NCBI GenBank assembly: GCA_964605095.1 | Contig: CAZSBS010000028.1 | Coordinates: 1-26,486, forward strand | Direction: 5' to 3' | Length of the DNA stretch: 26,486 bases | Source: JAUWQU01 sp964605095 | GTDB lineage: Bacteria > Planctomycetota > Phycisphaerae > SM23-33 | Shown: positions 7,781 to 15,441 of the stretch, piece by piece | How the letters are laid out: every line of letters starts with the position of its first letter | Position numbering within the stretch: the first letter of the stretch is position 1 | Position numbers and translations under genes: made by a program | Notes under the pieces: generated by a model | What the model saw: the letters and a program-made list of their open reading frames with translations, nothing else | Told to the model about the DNA's origin: nothing | The model's database searches: none

Positions 7781-8607
7781 GGCGCCACTGCCCCCTCGTT
7801 TCCGAGCGGGCGACGGACGACCTCGTAGCCGATCGGGTGGGGGATCCGGAAGGCGCCTTCGTCGACAGCCTTGTTGGTCGTGATGTCCTTGAACGTCACC
7901 GTGGTGACGGCCTTGTTCTTGTCGCGGCTCTTGAGCCTGACCGGCAGGTAGGTCTTGGCGTCGATCCACATCTCCATTCTCGTGGTGGGCAGTTCCGCGT
8001 CGTACTGGGGCCTGGTCAGCAGCCGCAGGTAGACCGTGGAGTTGGGGTCGCTCTCGACCGGCGGGCGGGTGCTCGGGATGAAATACTTGACCATGTCGGC
8101 GGCCTTCTGGCCGAAGGGCAGTGGGAACGGCCCCTTGCCGATCCGCAGCGGCTCGACCTTCTGGCCCTTGGCCGCGAGCTGGTAGAGTGTGATGTTCTTG
8201 ATCTTGTGCTTGGCGACGGTCAGCCACTGGCCGTCGAATGCGTAATCGACCAGGTCCTTGAACTCCGCGCCGACGCCGAGCCTGCACTTCTCGAAGGTCA
8301 CCCGGAAGCGAGTCGGCGTCTTGTCGTCGCCCTTGGAGTACGCGACCCAGCCGGTGCGTTTCTCGCTGTCGCCGAGCGTCAGGTTGACGACCTCGTAGTC
8401 CAAGTCGGCCTTGATGGTGTGGTACTTATCCCCGGCGGCCTCGAGGTCGCGGAGGATCCTCATCGCAGCCTCGCTGACGGGCTCGGTTGGCGCGGAAGCT
8501 GTAGCCGGTGCGGAAGCGGGGGCCGCGCACGCTGCTAGCGCCGTCAAGGCTACCGCCGCCGCGACGGTCGCAGCCAGCCCGGATGCGGAAATTCGTCTGG
8601 TTCCCAT
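7777..8607 (-). CDS. LolA-like lipoprotein (outer-membrane lipoprotein-sorting family)
   Basis: Predicted exported lipoprotein of 276 residues. It starts MGTRRISASG, then a hydrophobic stretch ending in lipobox LAAC, so Cys27 would be lipidated. After a low-complexity Ala/Pro/Thr linker comes a LolA/LolB-like half-barrel: an initial helix (AMRILRDLEAAGDKYHTIKA), then alternating beta strands (LDYEVVNLTLGDSEKRTGWV, YAFDGQWLTVAKHKIKNI) and late MEMWIDAKTYLPVRLKSRDK, which is characteristic of lipoprotein-sorting proteins. The start at 8607 is decided by AAGGA seven bases upstream; longer frames upstream have no signal peptide. Carrying its own lipobox is more like LolB or a planctomycete variant than periplasmic LolA. 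It is in one operon with a LolD-type ATPase and LolC-type permease, which supports a role in lipid or lipoprotein transfer across the envelope. Confidence 0.72.
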   Translation of the reverse strand: MGTRRISASGLAATVAAAVALTALAACAAPASAPATASAPTEPVSEAAMRILRDLEAAGDKYHTIKADLDYEVVNLTLGDSEKRTGWVAYSKGDDKTPTRFRVTFEKCRLGVGAEFKDLVDYAFDGQWLTVAKHKIKNITLYQLAAKGQKVEPLRIGKGPFPLPFGQKAADMVKYFIPSTRPPVESDPNSTVYLRLLTRPQYDAELPTTRMEMWIDAKTYLPVRLKSRDKNKAVTTVTFKDITTNKAVDEGAFRIPHPIGYEVVRRPLGNEGAVAP

Positions 8608-8654
8608 TGTTTCATCCTTGAGTGAAGTCATTTCATCCATAGTGCGCTTTATCG

Positions 8655-8714
8655 CGGCCTTGCCGCAAGGCCGATGTATCGCGCGACGTAATGCCCCAGC
8701 AACTGAGGCATTAC
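8655..8714 (-). repeat. Two hairpins between the VTT and LolA-like genes
   Basis: Two inverted repeats lie in the 146-base intercistronic gap. CGGCCTTG/CAAGGCCG (8655-8673) has an 8-bp stem and 3-base loop. GTAATGCC/GGCATTAC (8688-8714) has an 8-bp stem and 11-base loop. Neither is followed by a T-run on the transcribed strand, so mRNA processing or partial attenuation between the membrane genes and lolA is more likely than full termination. Confidence 0.5.
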
Positions 8715-8753
8715 CGCGACGCTGGTTCATTGGACAGCCAATTATCCGCCGCG

Positions 8754-9530
8754 TTAGGCGGCTGGGCGGATTTTGCGCAGCGCGACCGGGACTGCCTTGG
8801 CGCCCCCGAGGACAACCGCCACGCCAAGCAGGCCCAGTACGACCCATATGCCCTGGTTACCCAGAGAGTAGGTTACAAACGCGATCACGCCGTATCGGAT
8901 GAACCGCCCGACGAGATTCGCCGCCGCGAAGGGCAGTCGCGGATAACGGTACGTCGTGGCCAGCATCCGCACGACGTCCACCGGAATCGGCACAATGTTA
9001 AAGAGCGTCACCAGGAAGAACGGCGACCGCCCGAACCAACCGGCCGAGGCGCGGTAGAGCTTCGTGTCGCGCAGCTTGCCGATCCGCCGGCTGCGAAGCA
9101 GCCAGGTGAACAAATGGTAGTCGTTGAGGTTCGCCATCGTCGAGGCAATCGCCCCGACGGCAGCGACGGCGAAAGTCGTTGTCCACACGTCGGCCCCCAC
9201 AGCGACGTTCTTCATTGCCACGGCCGCGACTATCCAGTTTGCCGGCAGCGGCAGGAAGGTGCAGCACAGGGAGATGTATATCGCGAACGCCAGGAGTTTG
9301 ACGGCGGGACCGGTCGTGGCCAGGACCGCCGCGGGCTCGGCCCGCCACTGCTGCCAGGTCCAGCCCTGGCGTGACACCAACACCGCAAGCGGCAGCCCCG
9401 CCGCCAGCAGGTACAGCCCATAAAAGGCGAACCATTTGCGAACGGATACTCCGTCGCCGGTCGGCGAGGTCGGCGCGGGCGGCTGAGAACCCCACGGCAA
9501 TGAGTCGTCACTGGTCAACGATCTGTCCAT
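8754..9530 (-). CDS. VTT (DedA/YqaA-like) membrane protein
   Basis: Integral membrane protein of 258 residues with about six hydrophobic segments. FLPLPANWIVAAVAM (re-entrant, proline-rich), the small-residue helix AVGAIASTMANLNDYHLF, and the RSPFFLVTLFNIVPIPVDVVRML segment with paired prolines match the VTT domain of DedA/YqaA/TMEM41-type proteins. Known members include lipid scramblases and flippases. Its place between a LolD-type ATPase and a LolA-like gene fits an envelope-lipid role, but the substrate is inferred. The ATG at 9530 lies 23 bases inside the ATPase gene and has only AAGG directly against it. An in-frame TTG at 9500 is an alternative start. Confidence 0.72.
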   Translation of the reverse strand: MDRSLTSDDSLPWGSQPPAPTSPTGDGVSVRKWFAFYGLYLLAAGLPLAVLVSRQGWTWQQWRAEPAAVLATTGPAVKLLAFAIYISLCCTFLPLPANWIVAAVAMKNVAVGADVWTTTFAVAAVGAIASTMANLNDYHLFTWLLRSRRIGKLRDTKLYRASAGWFGRSPFFLVTLFNIVPIPVDVVRMLATTYRYPRLPFAAANLVGRFIRYGVIAFVTYSLGNQGIWVVLGLLGVAVVLGGAKAVPVALRKIRPAA

Positions 9531-10182
9531 CCTTCATGTATATTAAGCGGTCGGCGAAACCGGCCGCCTCGGCTGAGTGCGTAATCATGATGATCGTCTG
9601 TGCGTCCTGGCGGTTGATCTGCCGGAGGTGCTCCAGCAGGACCTGGCTGTTTGCCGAGTCGAGGTTTCCCGTCGGTTCATCCGCCAGGAGCAGGGCAGGG
9701 CGGTGTGCCAGTGCCCGGACGACCGCGACCCGCTGCTGCTCGCCGATGGACATCTGCCCCGGTTTGCGCCGCTGGACGTGGGCAATGCCTAGCTTCTCGA
9801 AAAGTTCCCCGGCCCGGCCGTCGTCACGCAGCATCCGCACCCTCAGCGATATTCGGACGTTGTCCGCCGCACTGAGTTCGCCGAGAAGGTTGAACCGTTG
9901 AAAAACGAACCCGATGCCCTGCCGCCGCAGCAGCGTCCTCCGCGAAGCGGAGCCGTTGACATCCTGGCCTTGAAAAACGATCCGCCCGGAATCCGGCGAG
10001 TCCATCAGGCCCATCAGGTGCAGCAGCGTGCTCTTGCCGCATCCGCTGGGCCCCATGACGGCCAGGAACTCCCCTCGCCGCACCATCAGCCCAAGCCCGC
10101 GCAAAACATCCACCCGCGCGGGGCCGCGGCCGTAGCTTTTGTACAAGCCTTCGGCAACCAGAATGTTGTCTGAATCGTTCAT
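9508..10182 (-). CDS. ABC transporter ATPase, LolD/MacB type
   Basis: Nucleotide-binding subunit of 224 residues that would power the adjacent permease. Walker A is GPSGCGKS (44-51), the Q-loop is in GIGFVFQRFNLL (Gln95), Walker B is LLLADEP with catalytic Glu169, the D-loop is GNLDS and the switch His is 202 in ITHS. The FVFQRFNLL and ADEPTGNLD wording is typical of LolD/MacB/FtsE-type ATPases. The signature helix reads MSIGEQQ instead of the usual LSGGEQQ, keeping the second Gly but losing the first. The gene starts 7 bases after the permease stop, indicating a single transcript. A macrolide-exporter type cannot be excluded, but no HlyD-like partner is nearby. Confidence 0.92.
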   Translation of the reverse strand: MNDSDNILVAEGLYKSYGRGPARVDVLRGLGLMVRRGEFLAVMGPSGCGKSTLLHLMGLMDSPDSGRIVFQGQDVNGSASRRTLLRRQGIGFVFQRFNLLGELSAADNVRISLRVRMLRDDGRAGELFEKLGIAHVQRRKPGQMSIGEQQRVAVVRALAHRPALLLADEPTGNLDSANSQVLLEHLRQINRQDAQTIIMITHSAEAAGFADRLIYMKDGQIVDQ

Positions 10183-10189
10183 TGGGCAA

Positions 10190-11446
10190 TCATTCCATCG
10201 TCAGCGCTTCCACCACGTCCACGCGTATGGCTCGCCAGGCAGGGTACAGGCCGCTCACCACGGCTCCGGCGGTGCCGGCGGCCAGGGCGATTGCGATCCA
10301 CTGCCATGTTATCGTGACGGTAAGCAGCGGCTTGATCGTCTGGATCAGCCAGGCCGCGCCGAAGCTCAGTGCGATTCCCATGACTGTGCCGAAGCCCGTG
10401 AGCATAAGCGACTCAGCCAGCACCTGCCGCAGGATGAACGCGTTGGACGCCCCGAACGACTTGAGAATGGCGATCTCGCGCGTCCGCTGGAGGACCATCG
10501 TGTACAGCGTGATCATGATGAATAGAAACGCGATGACCAGCGCGATGGCGTTGACGATGTCTATGTAGGTGAACATGATGCCGAACCGCGCGATCAGCAT
10601 ACCCCTGTACTGAGTGAGCGGGACGACGTCGTGGCCGATGGTATTGTGAATGGCCCGGGCGGCGAAGCCTATGTCCACGCCGGGCTTCAGCTTCACCATG
10701 ATCATAGTGCTCTTGGTCACGTCGCCGCTGCCGAAAAGGAACTGTGCGGTCCGCAGCGGTAGGAAGACCCTCGTCATTGCCCCGGCGGGGACTATGCCGA
10801 CGATCTTCCAGTCGTGCCCGGCCACGCTGACGGTCTGGCCGACGCGGTATCCGCCGGCCTTTGCCAGCCGGGAGTCGATTACCAACTCGAGCCCGTCGTG
10901 AGCGGGATCGGCCAGGTCGGCCTGTGTGAGGTTCAGGACCTGCGTGTCGGCTATGTCGTCGTCGCTGGCGGCGTCGGCGCCCGTGGCGGGTGCGGGCGGG
11001 GCCAGGAGCTTATGCTCGATCCACGCGGCAAATCGCCCATCCGGGTCGAAGCATCTTCCTTCGGAGAGCTTCTTCCCGCCGGTCAGCATGGGCAGGTCGT
11101 TTGGCTCGACTCCCGTGGCACGCTGTTCCTGCCCCGCCAGGCGCATCGGCCAGACGAAGACGGGCACAGCCTTGGCGACGATGTCGCCGTGACGGTCGAG
11201 TATCACCTTGGCGTACTTGTCCGGCAGGGCGCTGCCGGCCTTGTCGGCGGCGTTGTCGCCCCAGCCGCGAGGCGAGACGATCAGGTCGGCGTTTACGCTC
11301 TCGGCCCTCTCGGCTATCTCGAAGAGGCTTCCCCGGCTGAGCCCGCTGAGCGTCACGAGCATGCAGATGCCGATTCCGATTCCCAGCGCGCTTAGCACGC
11401 TTCGCAGCTTGTGGTGCAGGAGGTTGGCAAGAGGCAGGTTGGCCAT
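10190..11446 (-). CDS. FtsX/LolC-type ABC permease (MacB periplasmic core)
   Basis: Inner-membrane permease of 418 residues. The visible layout is one N-terminal helix (about residues 15-37, LSALGIGIGICMLVTLSGL), a large periplasmic MacB-PCD-like domain (about 40-275), then three C-terminal helices (DIVNAIALVIAFLFIMITLY, a MLTGFGTVMGIALSFGAAWL segment and WIAIALAAGTAGAVVSGLYP). The coupling loop LQRTREIAILKSFGAS precedes the third helix, and the end AWRAIRVDVVEAL is typical of LolC/E and MacB. The ATG at 11446 begins one base after the stop of the HAD gene; a TTG at 11458 is also in frame. With the downstream LolD-type ATPase it forms a complete type VII (mechanotransmission) ABC pair. Confidence 0.9.
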   Translation of the reverse strand: MANLPLANLLHHKLRSVLSALGIGIGICMLVTLSGLSRGSLFEIAERAESVNADLIVSPRGWGDNAADKAGSALPDKYAKVILDRHGDIVAKAVPVFVWPMRLAGQEQRATGVEPNDLPMLTGGKKLSEGRCFDPDGRFAAWIEHKLLAPPAPATGADAASDDDIADTQVLNLTQADLADPAHDGLELVIDSRLAKAGGYRVGQTVSVAGHDWKIVGIVPAGAMTRVFLPLRTAQFLFGSGDVTKSTMIMVKLKPGVDIGFAARAIHNTIGHDVVPLTQYRGMLIARFGIMFTYIDIVNAIALVIAFLFIMITLYTMVLQRTREIAILKSFGASNAFILRQVLAESLMLTGFGTVMGIALSFGAAWLIQTIKPLLTVTITWQWIAIALAAGTAGAVVSGLYPAWRAIRVDVVEALTME

Positions 11447-11447
11447 G

Positions 11448-12032
11448 TCAGATTCCAAGCAGCGCGGGAAGCTGGTTTAGTTCGGTTATCACGTGCCGCG
11501 CCAGGTGGGCGAAGTTCGGCAACTGCTTGCGGGCTAGCAGGATGGCCACGGCCCCGGCGGCGTTCGCGGCGACCAGGTCGAACTGGAAGTCGCCCACGCA
11601 CGCCGTGTTGGCCGGTGCTATGCCAAGCTGCCGGCACGCCCGCAGTATGCCGTCCGGCTCGGGCTTGATAGGCCCGTTCTCGCGGCTCCAGGCGAGGTCG
11701 AACCGCAGGCCGAACCGCTCGATAACCACCGCCATCGCCTCGGCGGCGCTGCGGGTAAGCAGAGCGGTCTTGAGCCCGGCGGCGCGGATGGCATCGAGCG
11801 TCTCGACGGCTCCCGGATGCAGGGCGGCCTTGCTCGCGGCCAGCAACTCGTGTTCGAGGAGCATACGGCGGCGGGGGGCGGCATCGGCTGGGGCCATCGC
11901 GTCCAGGGCCTCCAGTATGCCCGTTTCCGGCGGGATGTCAAGCTCGCTCCGCAGGCGCGGAAAGTCCAGCAGCGGCTCGATCAGCGTGCCGTCCATGTCG
12001 AAAACAACGCCCTGGTAAGTCCCAGCCGTCAG
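11448..12032 (-). CDS. HAD-family phosphatase, probable CTG start
   Basis: HAD superfamily hydrolase of about 194 residues, cytoplasmic. Motif I is VVFDMDGTL (nucleophile and acid Asp), motif II is the Thr in TALLTRS, motif III is the Lys in GPIKPEPDG, and motif IV is CVGDFQFDLVAA. It is most like small phosphoglycolate or sugar-phosphate phosphatases; the substrate is unknown. The only good ribosome site (AAAGGAG, 12050-12044 on the minus strand) lies seven bases before an in-frame CTG at 12032, twelve residues before the motif I Asp. No ATG, GTG or TTG sits between the site and the fold. The next in-frame ATG upstream, at 12152, falls inside the divergent gene and would add 40 non-family residues. 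The gene ends one base before the permease start and probably leads the operon. Confidence 0.8.
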   Translation of the reverse strand: MTAGTYQGVVFDMDGTLIEPLLDFPRLRSELDIPPETGILEALDAMAPADAAPRRRMLLEHELLAASKAALHPGAVETLDAIRAAGLKTALLTRSAAEAMAVVIERFGLRFDLAWSRENGPIKPEPDGILRACRQLGIAPANTACVGDFQFDLVAANAAGAVAILLARKQLPNFAHLARHVITELNQLPALLGI

Positions 12033-12130
12033 CGCGAGTCTCCTTTCCGCATGTCGGCTTAAAATCGCCCGCCAGGGCAGTGCGGCTACCGATGCGGGAT
12101 GGTATGATACCGAGAGGATACCGTGTAACG
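12033..12130. promoter_or_regulatory. Divergent promoter region between the HAD operon and the DUF2341 gene
   Basis: This 98-base gap must hold the promoters for both directions. On the plus strand TATGAT (12103-12108) is a reasonable -10 box and sits within the short palindrome GGTATGATACC (12101-12111), which could be an operator. No clear -35 element is seen 17 bases upstream. The strong AAAGGAG of the HAD gene lies at 12044-12050, at the left end of the gap. Confidence 0.35.
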
Positions 12131-14227
12131 ATGAACTTGCCAAACCGAACATATGGAATCCGAGCCGCAGTCGTGCTGGCCGGGGTCGCCGGCCTGCTGG
12201 CAGGCGCGGCCAACGGTTATGCACAGACCGCGTGGTGGGACCAGAACTGGCAGTATCGCCGCGTGGTGGATATCCCCACCTCGGTCGCGGCGCCCAAGGC
12301 GTCTAAGGCGCCCACGGGCCGGGGCGAAGGCGATGAAATCGCCTGGGCGACCATCCCCACCGGCGGGCTGTGCAGGCCCGACGGAAGCGATATCCGTGTT
12401 GCCACCGGCACGCGCGATGAGGTGCTCAGCGCCGTGCTGATGGTCGGGCCTGGCGATTTTGCCAAGGTCGCCTTCGCCCAGCGCGGCCAGGTTGGGCGGT
12501 ATTACGTCTACTTCGGCAACGCCAAGGCCCCGGCGCCGAAGGAAACCCTCGAAATCCGCCGCGGCGTGCTGATGGAGACCAAGCTCTACGCCGGCAAGGC
12601 TGTAGCGATACTCGCTCATGCCCGCCAGGCGTTTGACAACTCGCCTACGCTGCTGGGACGGGCCTTTCGCCCCGACATCTTCATTGGCCACAACCCCTTC
12701 GGCCCGCAGAGCGAGATCGCTGCGCGATACACGGCCTGGCTCGACTGCCCGGCCAAGGGCATATACCAGTTCGCATGCTCCAGCCAGGACGCGTCGTTCC
12801 TGCTGATCGACGACAAGGAGGTTGTCGCCAACGGCGGGGCACACCTGCCGCAGCGCGACATCAGCAAGCGAGCCAGTGTCAAGCTCTCGGCCGGGGTTCA
12901 CAAGCTGACGTTCTACCACGTCAACCTCACGGGTGATCCGGTGGCGGTGGCTGCTTGGCAGGCGCCGGGCGATCTGCGCATCTGGCCTATCCCGCCTCAC
13001 GCGTTCCTGCCGGTGACCGAGGCGCACGTCGGCGCGATGGAGCAGTACGGCAAACCCGCCTGCGCCAGCTTTGTCGCGCGGCACGGCGGCGAGGCGTTCG
13101 TGGCGGGGCGGTATTACCAGCGATGGACCTTCGAGGCCACGGTTGCCGCCGGCCGGGCTGGCGGAACGCCGGAGTCTGGCTGGGATTTCGGCGACGGGCA
13201 GGTCGCGACGGGAGCGAAAGTCGAGCACGTTTATTTTGTTTCCGGCCCGCAGACGGTGACGCTGACGGCCAGGTCCGCGGGCAGGGAACTGACTTACCGC
13301 AACGCGGTTTACACGACCCGCCCCTGGGACGAGGTGTCCACCGGCAGGCTCGACAGCATCGCCCTGCACAGTCAGATCGTCCAGGGCTATGATTTTGCCG
13401 CTCTGCCGGTTGAGGCCAACGCCAATGCGATCCTGCTGCTTCACGCGGGCGGGGGCACCGACGCGATGGTCAAGGCGGGCGCCGCCCTGCTTGCCCGGGA
13501 CTCCGGTCCTGCCGACGCGTTGGTCAGTGAGGCGGTGCCGCTGGTGGCATCCGAGCTTGCCCCGGACGCCAGGGCCAAGGCATACCTCCAGGGGGAGAAA
13601 CTCGCCAAGACCGCCTCGGTCCGAGGCGACATGGCCGAGCGCGCGGGCAGGACTATGCTGGACGAGCTTGCGGACCCCAATGGGGCGATGGCGATTTTCA
13701 CTCGCGTCGTGCGGGACTACGGGGCTGTCAGCGGCCTGCATGCGATCCGGGCGGCGAAGATAGGCATCGGCGACGTATGGCGGGCGCGGGGCGATCTGGC
13801 CGAGGCACGCAGGGCCTACGCCGCCGTCGGCTATGGGGCCGGCATCAACCCCGCACGGATCGAGATCGCCAAGGGCGGTTACGCCCGGCACGTCGAGCAG
13901 TACCTTCTGGAAAACCAGTTTGCCGACGCCGAGAAATACATCGAGATGTGGGGCATGGACATCCCGGCCGACAAGCTCGAAGGCTACTGGTCGCTCCTGG
14001 TGACGCGGAAGTGCCTGGCCAGGAAAGACTACGCCGGCGCCGCCCGCGAGGCGGCAGTGCTGGTGAAGGTGAACCCGCGATCCAACTACGCCCCCGAGCT
14101 TCTGATGCTGGCGGGCATGGCTTACGACAAACTCGGCAAGGCTACCGAGGCGGCCGCGGCGCGGCGCCAGATCGTCGAGCAATACCCGGAGAGCCCCCTG
14201 GCGGCAGAGGCCGCCGGGAAGAAATAG
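12131..14227 (+). CDS. Secreted DUF2341/PA14-like/PKD/TPR multidomain protein
   Basis: Exported protein of 698 residues. It starts MNLPNRTYGIRAAVVLAGVA with a signal peptide probably cut after NGYA, just before QTAWWDQNWQYRR, the classic opening of DUF2341 proteins. Domain order: DUF2341-like beta domain (about 31-155, ending GRYYVYFGNA), PA14-like sugar-binding beta domain (about 165-310; YQFACSSQDASFLLIDDKEV and LSAGVHKLTFYHVN are the usual PA14 strands), a PKD domain (about 330-410; WDFGDGQ and VEHVYFVSGPQTVTL), then TPR-like helices (about 440-695; GDVWRARGDLAEARRAYAAV, GMAYDKLGKATEAAAARRQI). The start at 12131 is chosen because only it gives a clean signal peptide. It is likely a periplasmic or surface carbohydrate-binding scaffold. 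It is followed after 14 bases by the YrdC fusion, with no obvious functional link. Confidence 0.8.
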   Translation: MNLPNRTYGIRAAVVLAGVAGLLAGAANGYAQTAWWDQNWQYRRVVDIPTSVAAPKASKAPTGRGEGDEIAWATIPTGGLCRPDGSDIRVATGTRDEVLSAVLMVGPGDFAKVAFAQRGQVGRYYVYFGNAKAPAPKETLEIRRGVLMETKLYAGKAVAILAHARQAFDNSPTLLGRAFRPDIFIGHNPFGPQSEIAARYTAWLDCPAKGIYQFACSSQDASFLLIDDKEVVANGGAHLPQRDISKRASVKLSAGVHKLTFYHVNLTGDPVAVAAWQAPGDLRIWPIPPHAFLPVTEAHVGAMEQYGKPACASFVARHGGEAFVAGRYYQRWTFEATVAAGRAGGTPESGWDFGDGQVATGAKVEHVYFVSGPQTVTLTARSAGRELTYRNAVYTTRPWDEVSTGRLDSIALHSQIVQGYDFAALPVEANANAILLLHAGGGTDAMVKAGAALLARDSGPADALVSEAVPLVASELAPDARAKAYLQGEKLAKTASVRGDMAERAGRTMLDELADPNGAMAIFTRVVRDYGAVSGLHAIRAAKIGIGDVWRARGDLAEARRAYAAVGYGAGINPARIEIAKGGYARHVEQYLLENQFADAEKYIEMWGMDIPADKLEGYWSLLVTRKCLARKDYAGAAREAAVLVKVNPRSNYAPELLMLAGMAYDKLGKATEAAAARRQIVEQYPESPLAAEAAGKK

Positions 14228-14241
14228 GAAAGGAGTCGTTG

Positions 14242-15369
14242 TTGCCGACGGATGTGATAAAAGTCGATCGTGCCAATGTTTCGCAAGTCGCCGCTGCTGC
14301 GCATAAAGGCGTGTTGGCGCTGAAGAAGGGTCAGTTGGTGGGCTTTGCGACCGAGACGGTCTACGGCGTGGCGGTTCTGGCGACCTGCGACGATGGCCTG
14401 GACCGCCTGCGCGAACTGAAGAATCGCCCGGCCCGCCCGTTCAGCCTGCACCTTGGCAGGCCTGGGGACGTGCATCATTATTTGCGGAACCTGCCGGACG
14501 CGGCGGAGCTGCTCATCCGCCGAAGCTGGCCTGGGCCGGTCACGCTTGTTGTCCCTGCCGGCGGGCAGTTCGCAGATGTCCGCTTGCGGCGGCGGCAGGG
14601 GCTCTACGAGCGGCTCTGCCACGACGGTCTGATCGGCCTGCGCTGCCCCGACGAGCCGGTCGCCCAGGCCATGCTCTCGGGCGTCTCGCTGCCGGTGGTG
14701 GCGCCCAGCGCGAACCTTGCGGGCCGGGCCTCGCCGCATTCGGCGGCCGAGGTCCTGGAAGACCTCGACGGGAAGATCGACCTGCTTATCGACAGCGGCC
14801 CGACACGTCACGGCAACGACAGCACGATCGTGCGCTGCGACGAGTCCGGCTGGGAGGTCCTCCGGGCCGGCGTCTACGACGAGGACAGCATTCGCCGGAT
14901 GCTGACGCGGACGTACCTTTTCGTATGCACCGGCAACACCTGCCGCAGCCCTATGGCGGCGGGGCTGGCGCGGAAGATCCTGGCCGAACGCCTGGGCTGC
15001 AATGTCGGCGAACTGCCGCGCCACGGCGTTAAAGTGCTTTCCGCGGGCATTTTTGCCGCTGGCGGCGCCCGGGCCGCGGCCCAGGCCATCCAGGCCGCAA
15101 AAGCCATGGGCGCGGACATTTCGCGACATCGAAGCCGAAACTTGACAAGGGAGTTGATAAAAGAGGCGGATGTGGTATTTTGCATGACGGATTCTCACGT
15201 GTCCCAGGCCGGACTGATAGCCTCCGAAGAGGTCCACAAGTTGCGCAAGCTGGATGCCCACGGAGACGTACCGGACCCGGTTGGCGGTAGCTTGGACGTC
15301 TACCACGCCGTGGCCGGGAGAATCGAGAAAGCTTTGCGGGTTGCGTTGGCCAAAGGAGTATCATGGTAA
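14242..15369 (+). CDS. YrdC-type threonylcarbamoyl-AMP synthase fused to low-molecular-weight phosphatase
   Basis: A 375-residue fusion. Residues about 8-205 form a YrdC/Sua5/TsaC domain that makes threonylcarbamoyl-AMP from Thr, bicarbonate and ATP for tRNA t6A37. Visible motifs are LVGFATETVYGVAV, LKNRPARPFSLHL, RSWPGPVTLVV, GLRCPDEP and VVAPSANLAGRASPHSA. The Sua5 C-terminal domain is absent. Residues about 222-375 form a low-molecular-weight phosphatase: the P-loop CTGNTCRSP has catalytic Cys229, and DPVGGSLDVY carries the general-acid Asp. The P-loop has Thr where tyrosine phosphatases have Ile, as in the protein-arginine phosphatase YwlE. The start is TTG 14242, set by AGGAG six bases upstream; upstream in-frame codons lie inside the preceding gene. 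The ywlC-ywlE-ywlF(rpiB) order of Bacillus is kept here with the first two fused. Confidence 0.92.
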   Translation: MPTDVIKVDRANVSQVAAAAHKGVLALKKGQLVGFATETVYGVAVLATCDDGLDRLRELKNRPARPFSLHLGRPGDVHHYLRNLPDAAELLIRRSWPGPVTLVVPAGGQFADVRLRRRQGLYERLCHDGLIGLRCPDEPVAQAMLSGVSLPVVAPSANLAGRASPHSAAEVLEDLDGKIDLLIDSGPTRHGNDSTIVRCDESGWEVLRAGVYDEDSIRRMLTRTYLFVCTGNTCRSPMAAGLARKILAERLGCNVGELPRHGVKVLSAGIFAAGGARAAAQAIQAAKAMGADISRHRSRNLTRELIKEADVVFCMTDSHVSQAGLIASEEVHKLRKLDAHGDVPDPVGGSLDVYHAVAGRIEKALRVALAKGVSW

Positions 15370-15398
15370 TCACGCCAGATGCGCCTCCCCGCGGTCAC

Positions 15399-15420
15399 GC
15401 CCGCAAAAGGCCTTGCGGGC
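15399..15420 (+). repeat. Intercistronic hairpin before rpiB
   Basis: GCCCGCAA and TTGCGGGC form a perfect 8-bp stem around a 6-base loop (AAGGCC) in the 72-base gap between the YrdC-phosphatase gene and rpiB. No T-run follows, so it is not a normal terminator. It may stabilise or process the mRNA, or modulate rpiB translation, whose AGAGGA ribosome site begins 11 bases later. Confidence 0.5.
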
Positions 15421-15441
15421 CGGATTGGATAGAGGACCATT

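Noticed and set aside
12086..14182. 698-codon minus-strand open frame opposite the DUF2341 gene
   Set aside because: Same codon-aligned antisense register; low-complexity translation, while the plus strand has a signal peptide and recognisable domains.
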